DNA from: Adiantum capillus-veneris
Lineage: Eukaryota > Streptophyta > Polypodiopsida > Polypodiales > Pteridaceae
Direction of reading: 5' to 3'
Assembly (NCBI GenBank): GCA_014529385.2
Contig: CM043959.1
Coordinates: forward strand, 5,918,466 to 5,982,465
Length of the DNA: 64,000 bases
Shown one piece after another: positions 9,937 through 21,631 of this stretch; the stretch's first letter is position 1, and every line of letters begins with the position of its first letter. Under the pieces are notes generated by a model, which saw nothing but the letters and a program-made list of their open reading frames with translations, searched no databases and was not told where the DNA came from. The position numbers and the translations under genes are program-made.

Positions 9937-11553
9937 TTATAGACAAACATCCCGCTGCTGCGGAAGCCACACAGAGCTAGCTCCAAGCTCTGTAAAGATT
10001 CTACAAGAGCTCATGCACTCCTGCAAGTATCGGTCCAATACCTGCAAACCCCCCCTATGCTCTATGCCGAGATCAATCATCGAACAACTAATCAACCCTG
10101 CTGCAAATGCTCCCACTGCAACTGCTATGTCAGGCCTCGAGATCAGCATCTCGTACATGAGGACACCGAACGTTGATGCAACCCTGGCAATCTCTGCCAC
10201 CTCCAACTCAGAACTCAACTCATGGCAATCTTGTCCCCTATCATGGAGACCATGGCACTCTGACTCCGAGCTCTGGAGTGACTCCTCGTGCCCACCACAT
10301 ATCACATGTGTACCAAGAGTATCCATCTGTCCTGAATCTGCATCAAGCTCTGGCATAAGCATATCAAGAAATGACTCCACAATAGCCGACATCTCAGCAT
10401 CCATGTGAGTCATCTCTGTCATCACCTCTGATGACTCATCCTGCTGTGACTCACTAGAGTTGTCCCGCTCTACCTGTGCATCCCTAGACGCAACCTGCAC
10501 AACAAGGTCACTGCTCTGCACTCCATGCAAAGCATCCTGCAACTCACAAGCAAAAGAGACTCGCCTGCTCTCTCGCTCTCTACCTGGCTGCATGATCACA
10601 GAGACAACACCGTCTCTCCCGTGATCCACATGCAATGGGTAACCTGTACCACTCCTGGCACCTCTCGCAATCACTAGCGAACCCAAATGCATCACAAAAT
10701 CTCACTCTCGTAGCGAAATCTGACATCCACAATCTCTAAGCTGACCAATCGAGATCAAACTCACTGTCAAATCTGGTACATAGCGCACATGTCGTAACAA
10801 GTAAGATGCACCACTCGCTAATGACAGTCTCACATCTCCTACACCTGCTATCGCATGCACCGATTTATCGGTCAAACGTACATTGCCAAGCATCCCGCTA
10901 GAATAGCTACAAAACCATTCACGATGCGGCGTGACATGAAACATAGCATCTGCGTCTAGCAACCACTGTGAAGGGAGTGCACTATCCACATGTATAGCAT
11001 CTCATGCATAGCTCGAGGTAAAAGTGACATCCCCGTCACTAGTATACTCCGACACTACATCTGCCTCAACTGTCAAAGCAACTGAGTCCATGGCATCACT
11101 ACATACATCTCTGAGACTGCCATGTCTCCTACGATGTCGCATACGACGAAAACAGCGCCGTCTAACGTGTCTAGAATGACCACAATACCAACATGTCACC
11201 TGTCGGCGTGCTCGTGAATGTACATGTCTCACACGAGTCCGTGATGACTCAGATCTATCATACATATCATGTAATCTGCGCCAAAGTGCTCTCGAAGTAG
11301 TCTCATACATAACAAGAGCATATACAGATTCCGCAAGGTGCAAAGAGAGTGTAGATAGTGCCATCTCCTCTAGCTCCTGCCCCTGATCGTCAGACATGTT
11401 TGAAGGTCTACCTACATCACCACTCAATGGTCAATGCAACCCTCGCTGTGTCAATGCATCAAGCATACACTCTCTCCATGCCGCAAAGTCAGACCCATCA
11501 AACACGCGCATCTGTGAGAGGTCACAATCTGATCGATCACCTGTCTCTGCCAT
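9937..11553 (-). pseudogene. Copia gag-protease frame with three in-frame TGA codons, fused to RT remnant
   Basis: One reading frame of about 538 codons, starting MAETGDRSDC at 11553. Copia gag N terminus (MRVFDGSDFAAWRECML), a CCHC zinc knuckle (CWYCGHSRHVRRRC near 11190-11150), a protease-like segment with WLLDADAMFHVTPHR where the catalytic DSG/DTG is degenerate (DADA), then a segment like the copia RT tail (LMYEMLISRPDIAVAVGA, near 10190-10140). The only interruptions are three TGA codons (near 11430, 11000 and 10698), each where CGA (Arg) would fit, consistent with methyl-CpG decay. Integrase and the RT core are absent. Product, if any, would be a capsid-type protein. Confidence 0.7.
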
Positions 11554-12665
11554 GAGCACAATGTAGCAAACTAGAAAGCAAAACCACCTCACCAACAACA
11601 CCTGGAAATTGTCTACAAATATGGCCAGAAACACAATGTAAAACCTGTGAGACACACTCCAAAATAGAGCTCCCGCAATGTCAATACAAGCCTCGCCTAC
11701 TCTAGTATCACACTGCAATCTGTGAGCTAATCACCAAGCCCACACTGTGCGGTATCGATGCATACACACGCACAAATCTCCCACCTGCAGAGAACACCGC
11801 ACGCAAATGCTGAGTGCAACCCGCAATCTCTACCTAGATTGCATAAATGATACGCATAAAACTCCTGGGAAAATTTTGCCAGAGTTTTGTCAGTAAAATG
11901 GCCACAAAACCAGTAACCAAACTGACTGCACACTCAAAACCATGATCAACCAAAGCGCATCAAACCGCACTCCAAATGCATGCACCAATGTCCACACTTT
12001 GCATACATCATTGCAAACACCTGCAAATCTAGTACACAAATATCTGCTCTGCCTGTGACTGCCAAAAAACATGCTCGAGGCATACATTGCCGAGCTCAAA
12101 ATGCAATCACATTAGTCTCCCTCAGCATCAAACCACATAAGGCATACATCGTATCCTCCCACCTGTGAGGAAACTTGCAGCAAATATCACTCTCACATCT
12201 GAGAGCAAACCATGTGTGGAATCCTCGACACACAATAAACAATTGCTGCTACAGAAAATTCAGCGTTCAGAATTTTAAAATTCTGATATGATGAGCGCAT
12301 CCGGAGCGTGCCAAAACCTCAAGGTAGACTCCTGGATCACATGTATCCGAGTCCGGGTGTGAAAGCTATGCCAAAAACCTCCGTTTCGACCCAAAAACGC
12401 AGCATAAACTACCAAAAGAGGGCTGAAAAATGCAGCTCCTCAATCGTAGCTCGAATGAGGTTTCTGATGGCTCGAATGGCTTCGAAAGGGGGGTAAATTG
12501 CCAGGACGTCTCAAGGAAACACTCTCGGAAAGCTGAATTTACCGATGCCGAAGTCGAAACCCTGTTTGCACTCTTGAAAGTGCGCGCACGGACGCAATTT
12601 CGGGAATGAAACTGGTTCTCCGCTGTCGTCGTGACTGTGCACACACGCGCTCCCTCCGCACCTAC

Positions 12666-12677
12666 GCTCTGATACCA
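12666..12677 (-). other. Primer binding site of nested copia (initiator tRNA-Met)
   Basis: Minus-strand TGGTATCAGAGC, two bases after the LTR end. This is the standard primer site of Ty1/copia elements. Confidence 0.9.
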
Positions 12678-12679
12678 AT

Positions 12680-12703
12680 TGAAGGGGATCGGGGAGCACC
12701 ACA

Positions 12704-12794
<91 letters not shown>

Positions 12795-12934
12795 AGACAC
12801 ACATGATGTGGGTGGGGAGAATGTGAAGTGACAGCTCCCCCTATACAGTATACTCACTATAAGTATAGGGTAACAGTGGGCGGGCGCCCATGACCTGGGC
12901 GACCGGTCAAGGCACATAGGCCTTAACCCCAACA
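12680..12934 (-). repeat. 5' LTR of nested copia with expanded (GA)n
   Basis: 255 bp. Carries (GA)n at about 12711-12790, much longer than in the partner LTR. The two LTRs are otherwise closely similar. Flanked by ATAGG at 12935-12939. Confidence 0.9.
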
Positions 12935-12939
12935 ATAGG

Positions 12940-14888
12940 CTTGAAGTATATACCAAATACATACTCTGAGTGAAATATGGACTCATTTGAGTGTACTTGG
13001 TGAAAATGGTGCCAGATTTAGGCTTTAAGTCTCTGAAACAATAGATGTAAAGAAATTTTGAGATTTTTAAATCCAAATTTGTTCAAACTTGGCTAGTGGC
13101 CTTAGGGCATCATGTACTTTAAATCTATGATGGAAAAGTTGCAATTTTCTCCCATTTTGGCCAAAAAGTAAATAATCGTGATTATTAACTTTTTCATCAA
13201 AATGAAGACTTTTTGGTACAACTTGGTTTTAGGCATGGTATAGACCCTGTGTATGTGATATGGGGTGATTTGGATCAAAAATGTGGCTCATAACTCAGAT
13301 ATTGGCTTGCAAGGACTACTTTGTGTTTTTTGGCAATTTTCCAAGTTATAGTTGATCATTTTGGCTCATACTTGGAATTTGGCATGTAATAGGCGTGTAC
13401 AAGTGATAGGTGAGGTGATGATACAATTTCCAAGCCAAAATAGTGCAAAAGTAAATAATCGCGATTATTTACAGCAATCAATATTTTCTTGCAAAACTTG
13501 TAAATTTTGACCTAAACACATTCTATACACCTAAAACAAGTCCTAAATTGAATTTGGTAAAGTTTGGTCTTGCCGGCATCACTTTGTGCTTTGTCGACTC
13601 TGAAATCTCTGATTTTTGTGACTGGCCTGTAGAGTTGGTTAGGCACTTTTGAGGCTATGGACTTGTCCGCAACATAGTCATGAAGCAATTGATCCAATTA
13701 TGGCCCATTTGGAGTAAATTTGACCTCGTATGTTGAATTTGTCGCTTTGTAACCTTTGAGCTGTTTTTTGCTTTTCGAGGGCTTCGCTTGATTGATTTTA
13801 TGAAACCAATCATATACATTGTGTATAGACCTCGTATGCAAGATGTCTGTGGAGTCAGAATACAATTCTGGCATCTGCCAAAAACCTAGCTTTTCTACTT
13901 GGGACCCCCTCGACCCTTGTCGAATGGTTGACTAGTGATATAGAAGTGTTCTATTATGTTGGGGCATGCTACATTTCAAATCTCATCCGATTTGGTTGAG
14001 TTGACAGGCCGCTATGGTCGATTTTTGGTCGTAGCTCTTCGTGCACTGCTCGGATTCTAGGGTTTTTCCTAGGGGTTTAGACTAGCTTTCGGCCATAAAA
14101 AATGGATCATTGATGACTAAAGAACTTACCCCTCATGTCTCGTGTGAAATGGCGCTGAAAACAGGTGACTGTAGACTTCGAAAAAGACGCGCGAAAGAGG
14201 TCGAAAAGCTCTCTCTCCAAAGGCAACAAGTGGAAATGAGGTGGTTTTAGCCTACCTTGGATATCTATACCCGGACTTCCCGAACGATTTTTCCCCAGAT
14301 TCCCTCGTTAGTCCTACCAGGCCGTGAAGTCTATGTTAGACTCAAAAATTTTCCCAATCAGATTCTTGTAGCTCATTCTGCAAGAATTCTGCAAAAGTAG
14401 GTCTGGCCGCCTAATTTATGCGTCCCGCTTCCATCTTCCGATTTGATTGAAGTATTTTGTGCTTGTCCACCTTGACTTTTTGATCACCAACGTGTCTTCA
14501 GTTTTTCCATATGAGCTCCTTTGCTATTTATTATTAATTTTTACCTTGTTTATTAAAAAAATCAAAGAAAATAACAAAATGCGCTAAAAAAGCAAAGTGA
14601 AAATCCAATAATTAAGAAAATCCATTGAAAAACACAACTTTATTGTTTTTTGTTGGATTTCTCCTCGAGAAAAATGAAAAAAATATATTTAAAAAAGACT
14701 ATTTTTTGATGATTTTCTGATAGTATATACACTATTTACACTCATCGAGAAGATATCATCAATTAAATTCCCCTGTTGATGATTTATAAGGGAATTATTA
14801 GGTTTTTTTTTGCAAAAAATCACACGTTAACATCAAACTTTTTCCTCCCTCTTCGAACATTGCCCTTAATTACTTAGTACTCTTCCAC
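12940..14888 (-). other. Non-coding stretch of giant element between the extra ORF and 3' ORF
   Basis: No gene seen. 12940-13500 carries palindrome repeat units in the opposite orientation to those at 23.7 kb (for example GATTTGGATC here against GATCCAAATC there). 14520-14830 is very A/T-rich. A purine-rich stretch on the minus strand near 14860-14838 (GAAGAGGGAGGAAAAAG) ends the pol-side coding region. Confidence 0.6.
13168..13472. repeat. Two palindrome copies, 283 bp apart
   Basis: Copies at 13168-13189 (one-base variants) and 13451-13472 (perfect: GTAAATAATCG followed by its exact reverse complement). The spacing matches the ~285-bp period of the array at 23711-24720. Confidence 0.9.
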
Positions 14889-14889
14889 C

Positions 14890-15990
14890 CCTCATAGATG
14901 GCGTACTCCGGGACGACTGTGTGCATGGGTTGAACAATCGTATCTATGCATAGCCTTGGTTGGCTCTACCATGCTTTGAAGATCAATGCAGTTTAAACCA
15001 TTATGTTGTGCAAGAGTTGGGTCTTGAGTAATTAACTCAAGGGTTTCTGATGTCGAGGCCTTTTGGATCTGTTTTTCCAAAGAGCAAATCTTGTAGCTTG
15101 TGTGCTCTTTGCTTGATTGTGCCATCAGCATGCTTTAGCACGTTGATTTCTTGAGCTGTCGGTATCACTTTTGACTGTTGTCGATCTTTTACTCACCATT
15201 GATACCTTGGTTTGCTTGGTGTAGAACGGTGTGGTTGAGGTTTATGAGGCTTAACTCTCCATTGCTTGATTGGTTCCCCCTTTTGCGGAGAAGATAAGTG
15301 CTCTTTTTTTTGCCAAATCCATTTCATGTTAGGTTCCGTGCTCAAAGATGCTCGTCTCTATGTTTTTATCTTTGGAACCGTCTTTGGTATCGTCGATGAT
15401 GTTTTGGGCACCCAGATTTGAATCGGCTTGTCCTTAAGCTGTGCTTTCGGTACCCAAATTTGCATGACTCCTTGCATGCTACCTGTAACATTTTCTTGTT
15501 GATAAGATGGAGAAGATTAATTACTTCGTGGTTTGGTCTGTTGATTGCTTCCTTTTCATTCCTCCTTGCTTGGTGCAATTGGAACAATGAGTTGTCCGCC
15601 TTTAGATGATATCTTGAGCTGATTCATATCCCAATCTCGTATTGCCTTGTATGTCCACATCCATGAAATTCCAAGAATGTGTTCATCTGGTAAGCATACA
15701 AACTTCTGAGGGCATGAACATCCATATACTATCACATTCAAGTTGACTACTCCCAATGTTGGTGTTGGGTTCTCGTTGCATCCTTTTATTGTCATTATTC
15801 CCGCTCTGTCAAAGACTGACTTGTTGCTTTCTTGTACGTGGAATAACTAGCTGCATTTACTCGAGCTCCTGTATCAACCATTGCATTCGTGCTATGATTG
15901 TTGAGTTGTACTTTGATGCGAAGGTCCATTCCATCTAACCATTCCTCATCTGTTGACACTGCATCTTTTGGCAATTCCCATTGTCAGTCA
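14890..15990 (-). pseudogene. Second retropepsin-like ORF downstream of integrase (giant element)
   Basis: Minus-strand coding after integrase: an acidic lead (EEWLDGMDLRIKVQLNN), MVDTGARVNAASY with an intact DTGA active-site motif at 15875-15864, and LGISWM near 15673-15656, about 68 residues later, the usual distance to the second conserved glycine of retropepsins. Two IWVPK motifs follow (15465-15448 and 15420-15403), then degenerate sequence to about 14890. The element already has a normal-position protease region at 19570-20260, so this would be an additional one. The same module occurs in G0 at 1340-2350. A frame change near 16060 and a stop near 15990 break the link with integrase. Function is inferred from motif only. 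Confidence 0.6.
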
Positions 15991-16149
15991 TCTATTTCCA
16001 GGGTGTTGATGGGAATAGGTTGATGATTCTTAAGAGCAGCTTTTCTTTTGAGTACCCAAAGCCGAGCTTCCTCTTGGGCTTCATCAATAACTTGTTGTCT
16101 TTTATCTTCCTTTGCTTAGCTGCATGCATTCGTTCTAGCAATTCATTGG

Positions 16150-17620
16150 TTAGCGGCAAATGTACTTCTTTAAACGATGACATCCACTAATCCAATTAGC
16201 CATTGGTTCACCATCTAGGGTGGATAGCTTAACTGCTCCACTTGGAGATACATCTTCAATGATAAAAGGTCCGTTTTCCTTTTTCTTAAACTTGGGAATG
16301 TGTTGCTTAAGGGAATAGACTAGAACTAAGTCTCCTTTTTTGAAAAATTTTGTAATTAGATGGGAATCAAAAAACCGTTTTTGTTTCCGCTTTTGTGCAT
16401 AGATGTGAGCTACAACTGTTAGACTTTGCTCTTCTAAATCTTCAAGTCTTTCTGACAATTCACGTCCAATCCACTCAAAATCTTTAGCTACCCGTAGTGT
16501 CGGCAATAGAAATTCTATTGGCAATATGGCATCAAGACCATAAACAAGGTTAAAGGGTGTAGCATTTAAAGTTGTTTTGAATGAAACTCGATAAGCCCAT
16601 AGAGCTGCATGGAGATTCATTTCCCAGTCTGTCCTTTCTGAACTAACCACTTTAGTCATTACCAAGCTAAGAATCTTATTCGTATGCTCAGCTTGTCCGT
16701 TTGCTTGTGGGTGATAGGGAGCTGATTTGTTAAGGATGACCATAAATTCATTAAGCAAATACTCGATTACCTCATTGAGAAATGAGTTCCCCTATCACTG
16801 ACAATTTCTATTGGTAGTCCATATCTTGTAAACACATACTCATAAAGAATGTGGTAGTGGTTCTGGCATCATTCTTTTGAGTTGCTTTAGTGTCGGCCCA
16901 CTTAGTCAAATAGTCCGTAGCTACAATGATATATTGAGCTTGGGTTCTATAAGCAGGTGGTTGTATTGGCCCAACAAAGTCTATACCCCATTTTGCAAAA
17001 GTTATAGCCCCCATCATTGGTCTTAAGGGCACGCTATCTACTCTTGTTGGCATTTTTACTCGTTGAGGACAAGAATCACACCTTCGAAAATATTCTTTGG
17101 CATCTGCAAAAGTGTTGGCCACCATATGCCTCCCATTAAGATTGCTTACGGTGGTCTCACTAGAAAAGCGACCTCCAGCTAATCCAGCATGTGTTTGTTC
17201 TATAATCGGAATATATTCGTCTTTATTTGCACAAAGACGCAAATGTTGATCCTTACCTCTCGAATACAATTGGTTTCCAATGAGAGCATAGTCTCTTGCT
17301 TCAGTTTCAATTGCTCTTTGACAACGTTTACTCATATCCTCAGGAAATGTTCGTCTTGATAAATAAGTAACTAGATAGTTACTCCGCTTAGGAACATGTG
17401 ACATTTGAAACAATGTTACATGAGGTATGGGTGTTTGTTTTTTACGCCGAGGACAATCCTTTACAAAAGAGCGAACATCACTCCTCATAGTTGGCCAAAA
17501 TACTTCAAGTCTCAAGATCCGTTGCATAGTTTGGTCTTCATCAAAGTGAAGGCACACTATGGTAATATGTGCTTGCCTTAGGTATTGGGTTTTCTCTTCA
17601 GGATCAATGCAAAAGAGCAA
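16150..17620 (-). pseudogene. Integrase of giant element
   Basis: Two minus-strand frames. The first (17620-16808) holds the zinc-binding HHCC region (HAGLAGG.., ending CDSCPQ near 17060) and the core with WGIDFVGPIQPP and ATDYLTKWADTKAT. The second (16758-16150) has the PYHPQANGQAEHTNK stretch with the third catalytic acidic position, WEMNLHAALWAYRV and a C-terminal domain (KGDLVLVYS.., GPFIIEDVSPSGAVKLSTLDG). No chromodomain follows. The frames are separated by a break of about 50 bases near the second catalytic Asp (SDRGTH-like region, 16808-16758). It would insert element cDNA. Inactive here. Confidence 0.8.
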
Positions 17621-17787
17621 TATTGCATCTCCATTTTTTTGTATAGCCTACCAGCTAGTAATTGATACATAGGCGATTGCTCGATTAATCCGATTGTAAT
17701 AGGGAGTGGTATTTTTGAATCCACTTGAGCTATGGTCATCAATGATACCATATTTTCCAACCATCGAGGTATCAATTCCACAGAGAA

Positions 17788-18930
17788 CTAATAGGCATCT
17801 AATAGATCATCGTCTACTCCTTTAGGTGATTGTCTTGAAACAATCCTTGACAAATGATCTGCTCTTTGATGAGTAGTGCCCATTTTTACAACCACAGTGA
17901 AATCAAATTCTAGAAGAATGATGAACCATCTCACTGTTCTTCTTGTGCTGCATGGCTTGTTGACCAAGTTCAATAAGTCTTGGTGGTCCACAAAGAACAC
18001 AAATTTGTTTGCTAATAGGTAATGTCTATACTTTTTTTACGGCATAGATCATTCCTAATCCTTCCCTTTTGATGGTGGTGTAATTCTTTTCTGCCATGTT
18101 CAACTATCGGCTAGCATAAGAAATAGGAAAATCAATTTTCCCGTCTCCCGATTGAGCTAGTATACACCCTATGGCAAAATTGAAAGCATCTACATGTATG
18201 TGGAATATCTTATTCCAATTTGGTGCTTTCAATATTGGAACTGAAGTGAGAGCTTACTTAAGGTTCATGAAGGATTCTTCACATGCCTCAGTCCACTAAT
18301 CAAGCTATACATGGGTTTTGCAATTATAGCGTACATGTAAATGAACCGTTTGTAATATCCACAATGTCCCATGAAGGCTTGAACCCCTTTGACTATTGTT
18401 GGTCTAGGCAAATCAGCAATGACATGAATTTTATCCAAGTCAGTAGCTATGCCATTTTTAGGCACTATATGCCCAAGAATTTTTCCTTATCTACCCATGA
18501 ATGTGCACTTTTCAGGATTTAAACAAATCCTATAAAGTCTACATTTCTCGAATACTTTTTTGAGGTGTTCAAAATGATCATCCCGGATTGATGAATGTAC
18601 GCATAGATCGTCTATATATACTTCCAAGAATTTCCTAAGATATTCTTTGAAAGCATGGCTCATCAATATTTGGAAGGTGGAAGGAGCATTAGTTAACCCA
18701 AAAAGCATAACCCGATAGGCAAAAATACCCCATTCCATTGCAAAAGCAATTTTATGATGATCTTTTGGGTCAACCAAACAAGTTGTTCGACTATGATGTT
18801 CCGATCTTGGAGAGCATACTTTTTGTAATGGGATGGAACACTCATTACGTCTCTACCATCCTCTTCTGTGGTTTCCATTTCGGTTGTATATATCTCCTTT
18901 AGAGCTTTTTTCAACTTTTGATACTTCTTT
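17788..18930 (-). pseudogene. Reverse transcriptase / RNase H of giant element (internally deleted)
   Basis: RT palm sequence EWGIFAYRVMLFGLTNAP, then LEVYIDDLCVHS with the catalytic YIDD (near 18620), LNPEKCTF and GHCGYYKRFIYMYA (near 18370). RNase H follows in broken frames with HVDAFNFAIG near 18180 and DHQDLLNL..RRTVRW (18000-17930), ending QRADHLSRI. The fingers and the first catalytic Asp region are missing: a PSHYKKYALQD.. segment is joined almost directly to DPKDHHKIAF near 18775, so RT cannot be functional. Frameshifts and stops elsewhere. Lies between protease/linker and integrase in the usual gypsy order. Confidence 0.8.
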
Positions 18931-19569
18931 TCTCCCTCAACTCGTGTTCATGGTTGACTCCTTTTCCTGTTTTTTTGGTTTTGCTTGACTATCCTTTCTC
19001 GTTTTTCTCGATGTATTTTATATTTCTCGGTTTTTGTTTGAAGGATATCTGCCATTAATTTTGTCTTTGACGCAATCATGTGCATCTATCTGCATCGGGA
19101 AGTGTGTTCTACTGGAGATTGATGGCATAGATCTAGCTTTCATGTTTCTGATGTCCCTTTTTCGCCTATACCATTTTAGTGTCTTCTCGGTTTCTGGTTA
19201 GGAAAGTCAAAAAACTTTTCCTCCCCTCCTTTGATGAGTAGCTTAGCTCTCACATGTTCTTTTTCTGACCCTGAATCTTTTGAGGTAGCCGAATGTTCTT
19301 CTAACTCATCTGTTGCATCGCAGTAGAGGTCTGAAAAGACTTTTTAAGCTTTCATCAAGTCCTTGGGTTCCTCCGTTTCATCTTCAATGTAGAGGGTTGA
19401 AATCATTTGGATGGGAATTATGTCATAGCCGTCCTCATTGCAAAATTGAGTAGGCATAGACGTGTTCACACATACATCCATTGTCACTAAAATTTGAGTC
19501 CACTCAAATGACTCAAACAAATGCTCTGAAAAGGGTTCAGGTACATAGGCTTCATCTATGCAATCCCTT
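18915..19569 (-). other. Acidic linker between protease and RT (giant element)
   Basis: Minus-strand reading shows an acidic stretch (EAYVPEPFSEHLFESFEW near 19555-19500, then IEDETEEPKDLMKA) followed by Lys/Arg-rich sequence with several stops. It is probably the degenerate protease-RT linker. No domain recognised. Confidence 0.4.
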
Positions 19570-20260
19570 CTAAATACATTCTGCTCGTTTTAAACTCTCA
19601 TTTTTTGAAGCTCTGTACATCCAAACAGGAGTGTCTTTGTTCAACCACGATGGAAGCTTAGTTTCAGTCGAGGGGACTGAATCAAACTCATGTATGGGTG
19701 TTTTTATGACATCTCTATAAGTGTGATATTTTAGATTAACCCTTGTTATAGATCCCACTTGCTTCAAGTACAGATAATTGTTTCCCCAATCTTGGATAAA
19801 TTGTACCTGTCGCATGAAAGGTCTTTCCAATATGATTTTGTAATTGAGTTTTTTCTCAAAGTCTACTATGGCAAAAGTGTGTTGATATTCAATCCCACAC
19901 GAATTAACTATCACTTTTTCAAGCAGCCGTAATGGTCTTTCAATGTGTCCGTCAGCCAATTGCAATTTCATTCGAGTTTGTCCCCACCTTCTCGAGGGTT
20001 TTCTGTAGATCGTTCCATAAATATGGTATGAGTTTTAACAGTATTCCCAAAGTAAGAGTGCATTGGATGGGTGTAGACATGATTGAATGAATGTTGTTTA
20101 CTTCTAGGATCTGTTTTGCTCTTTTTAATTGAGTGGTCTTGCACACTATGGATTCATCTTCGTTATCTCCCAAGTAAGAGGATAATGTTTTCAAGGTCAA
20201 TGGTTTAGACATTCCTGAAGCTTCAGATCCGCGATACAAGGATTGTACATCCATGTTCAT
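19570..20260 (-). pseudogene. Protease region in the normal position (giant element)
   Basis: Two frames. 20260-19952 (YRGSEASGMSKPLTLKTL.. and CTLTLGILLKLIPYLWNDL) and 19971-19570, with the retropepsin-like ADGHIERPLRLLEKVIVNS, TFAIVDF and ILERPFMR (usually LGRPF) segments. The D(T/S)GA active site is not visible at the frame junction near 19960-20060, where sequence is degraded. It lies between gag and RT, as expected for the standard element protease. Confidence 0.6.
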
Positions 20261-20313
20261 TTCAGGAGGTAGGTTGTCTAACCAAACTTCCTCTATAGGA
20301 GCTGACTTTAGAG

Positions 20314-21490
20314 TTAGACTCCCTCATTGATCTCTCTAACTTTTTCCCAGAAGTGTCCTGGCCAATCTTTTTCTACGAATGGAATTCCATCTAAGGCATC
20401 TTCGCTGTCCGGCACTATAAGTTCTGGATCTTTTGTTTCAAGGTTGGATTCTACCACCACCTCGGATTTTTCTTTAGTGTCTCTTACCACAAGCTCCTCA
20501 GGTTTTGCCATACTTTCGAGCTTGGGTTTTTGTTTTTCCAGCATTTCTTGCATGATTCTTACCAAATTTTGATAAGCTTCAAGCTTAGCTGCTTCCATGT
20601 CTGGAGAAGGATAGTTTTTCCATTTGTTTTCTATGTTTTGACTTGCTTTAAGTCCCACTTGGTAGGCTTCCAAGGCTGCATTAATAGGCTCAAAAATTTT
20701 ATCAACCAAAATTGATCCTCCAGATTTTACGGCTGTTTCTTTGATTTCGCTTCCAGTTTCTTTCACCTTTTCTTGGAATAGCTTCTTTGCTTTCTCCTCG
20801 ATTTCAACCTTTTGTTTCTGCCTTCTCATCTCATATCTTTTGCTTCTGCTTCTTTTGGTCTTTTGAGAGGCAATTTTTGTATTCTCTGAATCATCATAGG
20901 AGTTATGTTTCTTTTTCTTAGTCTGGGCTCTAGTGATTACCTTGATTGGAACAATCAATTCACTCTCAGATGAGCTACTAGATGTCACTTGGACTACGTT
21001 TACTACTGTTTTACCCTTGTTTAAAGAATTTTTAGGAAAACCTTTCGGAAAGTGTCCTCCCTTTTTGCAACATTGTATGCAATAAGCTTCAACCGGCTTA
21101 AGGTTCTTGTCGGGCTCTGGACATTCATTTTTCCAATGATCACCTGCACCACACTTATGATAGTTTCCCGTTCTTGGCTTAATCATGGGTCTTACTATAG
21201 GAGGTCTAACACCTTGATTAGCTACATAATACATGGGTGCAACGTGGAGTATAAGTCATAGGTTCTTCCATTGGTGGTGGATGTGAATTATACCAATCTC
21301 CTTCTACCATTACTGTAGATGGACTAGGCTCAGCATAGGGTGTACCATGCACTAGTGCTTGTTCGTCTATGACTTTCTCGGGGTGCATGTACTTTACATG
21401 CACTACATTATGTCCTGGATACGGAGGTTGTTGACCCAACACGCGTTGAGGTCTTTCCATACTCATTGGTGGTCTTTGAGCTGATGCCAT
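20314..21490 (-). pseudogene. Gag C-terminal region with zinc knuckle (giant element)
   Basis: 21490-21218 is a Pro-rich segment (MSMERPQRVLGQQPPYPG). 21234-20314 is a 306-codon open frame with an imperfect knuckle (CGAGDHWKNEC, first Cys replaced by His-Lys-Cys context, near 21150), then a Ser-rich and a basic segment (TRAQTKKKKHNSY) and a long Lys/Glu-rich, probably coiled-coil, tail (EEKAKKLFQEKVKETGSEIK). Gag binds element RNA and forms the particle. The long charged tail between knuckle and protease is larger than in common gypsy elements. Confidence 0.65.
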
Positions 21491-21631
21491 GTTAGGCTGT
21501 ATCTGTACATGGGTTGTCCTTATGGCCTCATGGGCACGTACTGAACATTTTCATCATACTTTGGTCGGTAGTAGCACTCATTGGCCTCATGGTAAGTCCA
21601 TTTATCCTCGATTGCACACCATTTATGTGGT

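Larger units (their letters stand above)
9621..12934 (-). mobile_element. Nested gag-only Ty1/copia element (TR-GAG-like), 3.3 kb
   Basis: LTRs at 9621-9813 and 12680-12934 (TG..CA, same orientation) are flanked by the target duplication ATAGG at 9616-9620 and 12935-12939. On the minus strand a primer site complementary to initiator tRNA-Met (TGGTATCAGAGC) follows the 5' LTR, and a polypurine tract (AAGTGGGAGGT) precedes the 3' LTR. The interior has one gag/protease-like frame but no integrase and only a remnant resembling the end of copia RT, so it could move only with help from other elements. It is inserted in the non-coding 3' part of the giant element. It resembles the plant non-autonomous class called TR-GAG. 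Confidence 0.9.

Noticed and set aside
10013-10408. Plus-strand open frame of 131 codons
   Set aside because: Antisense shadow of the copia frame 11553-9937; composition mirrors it and it has no motif.
9937-11553. Selenoprotein or stop-codon reassignment, because all stops are TGA
   Set aside because: CpG decay of CGA codons explains them, and the element is a silenced, internally deleted copia.
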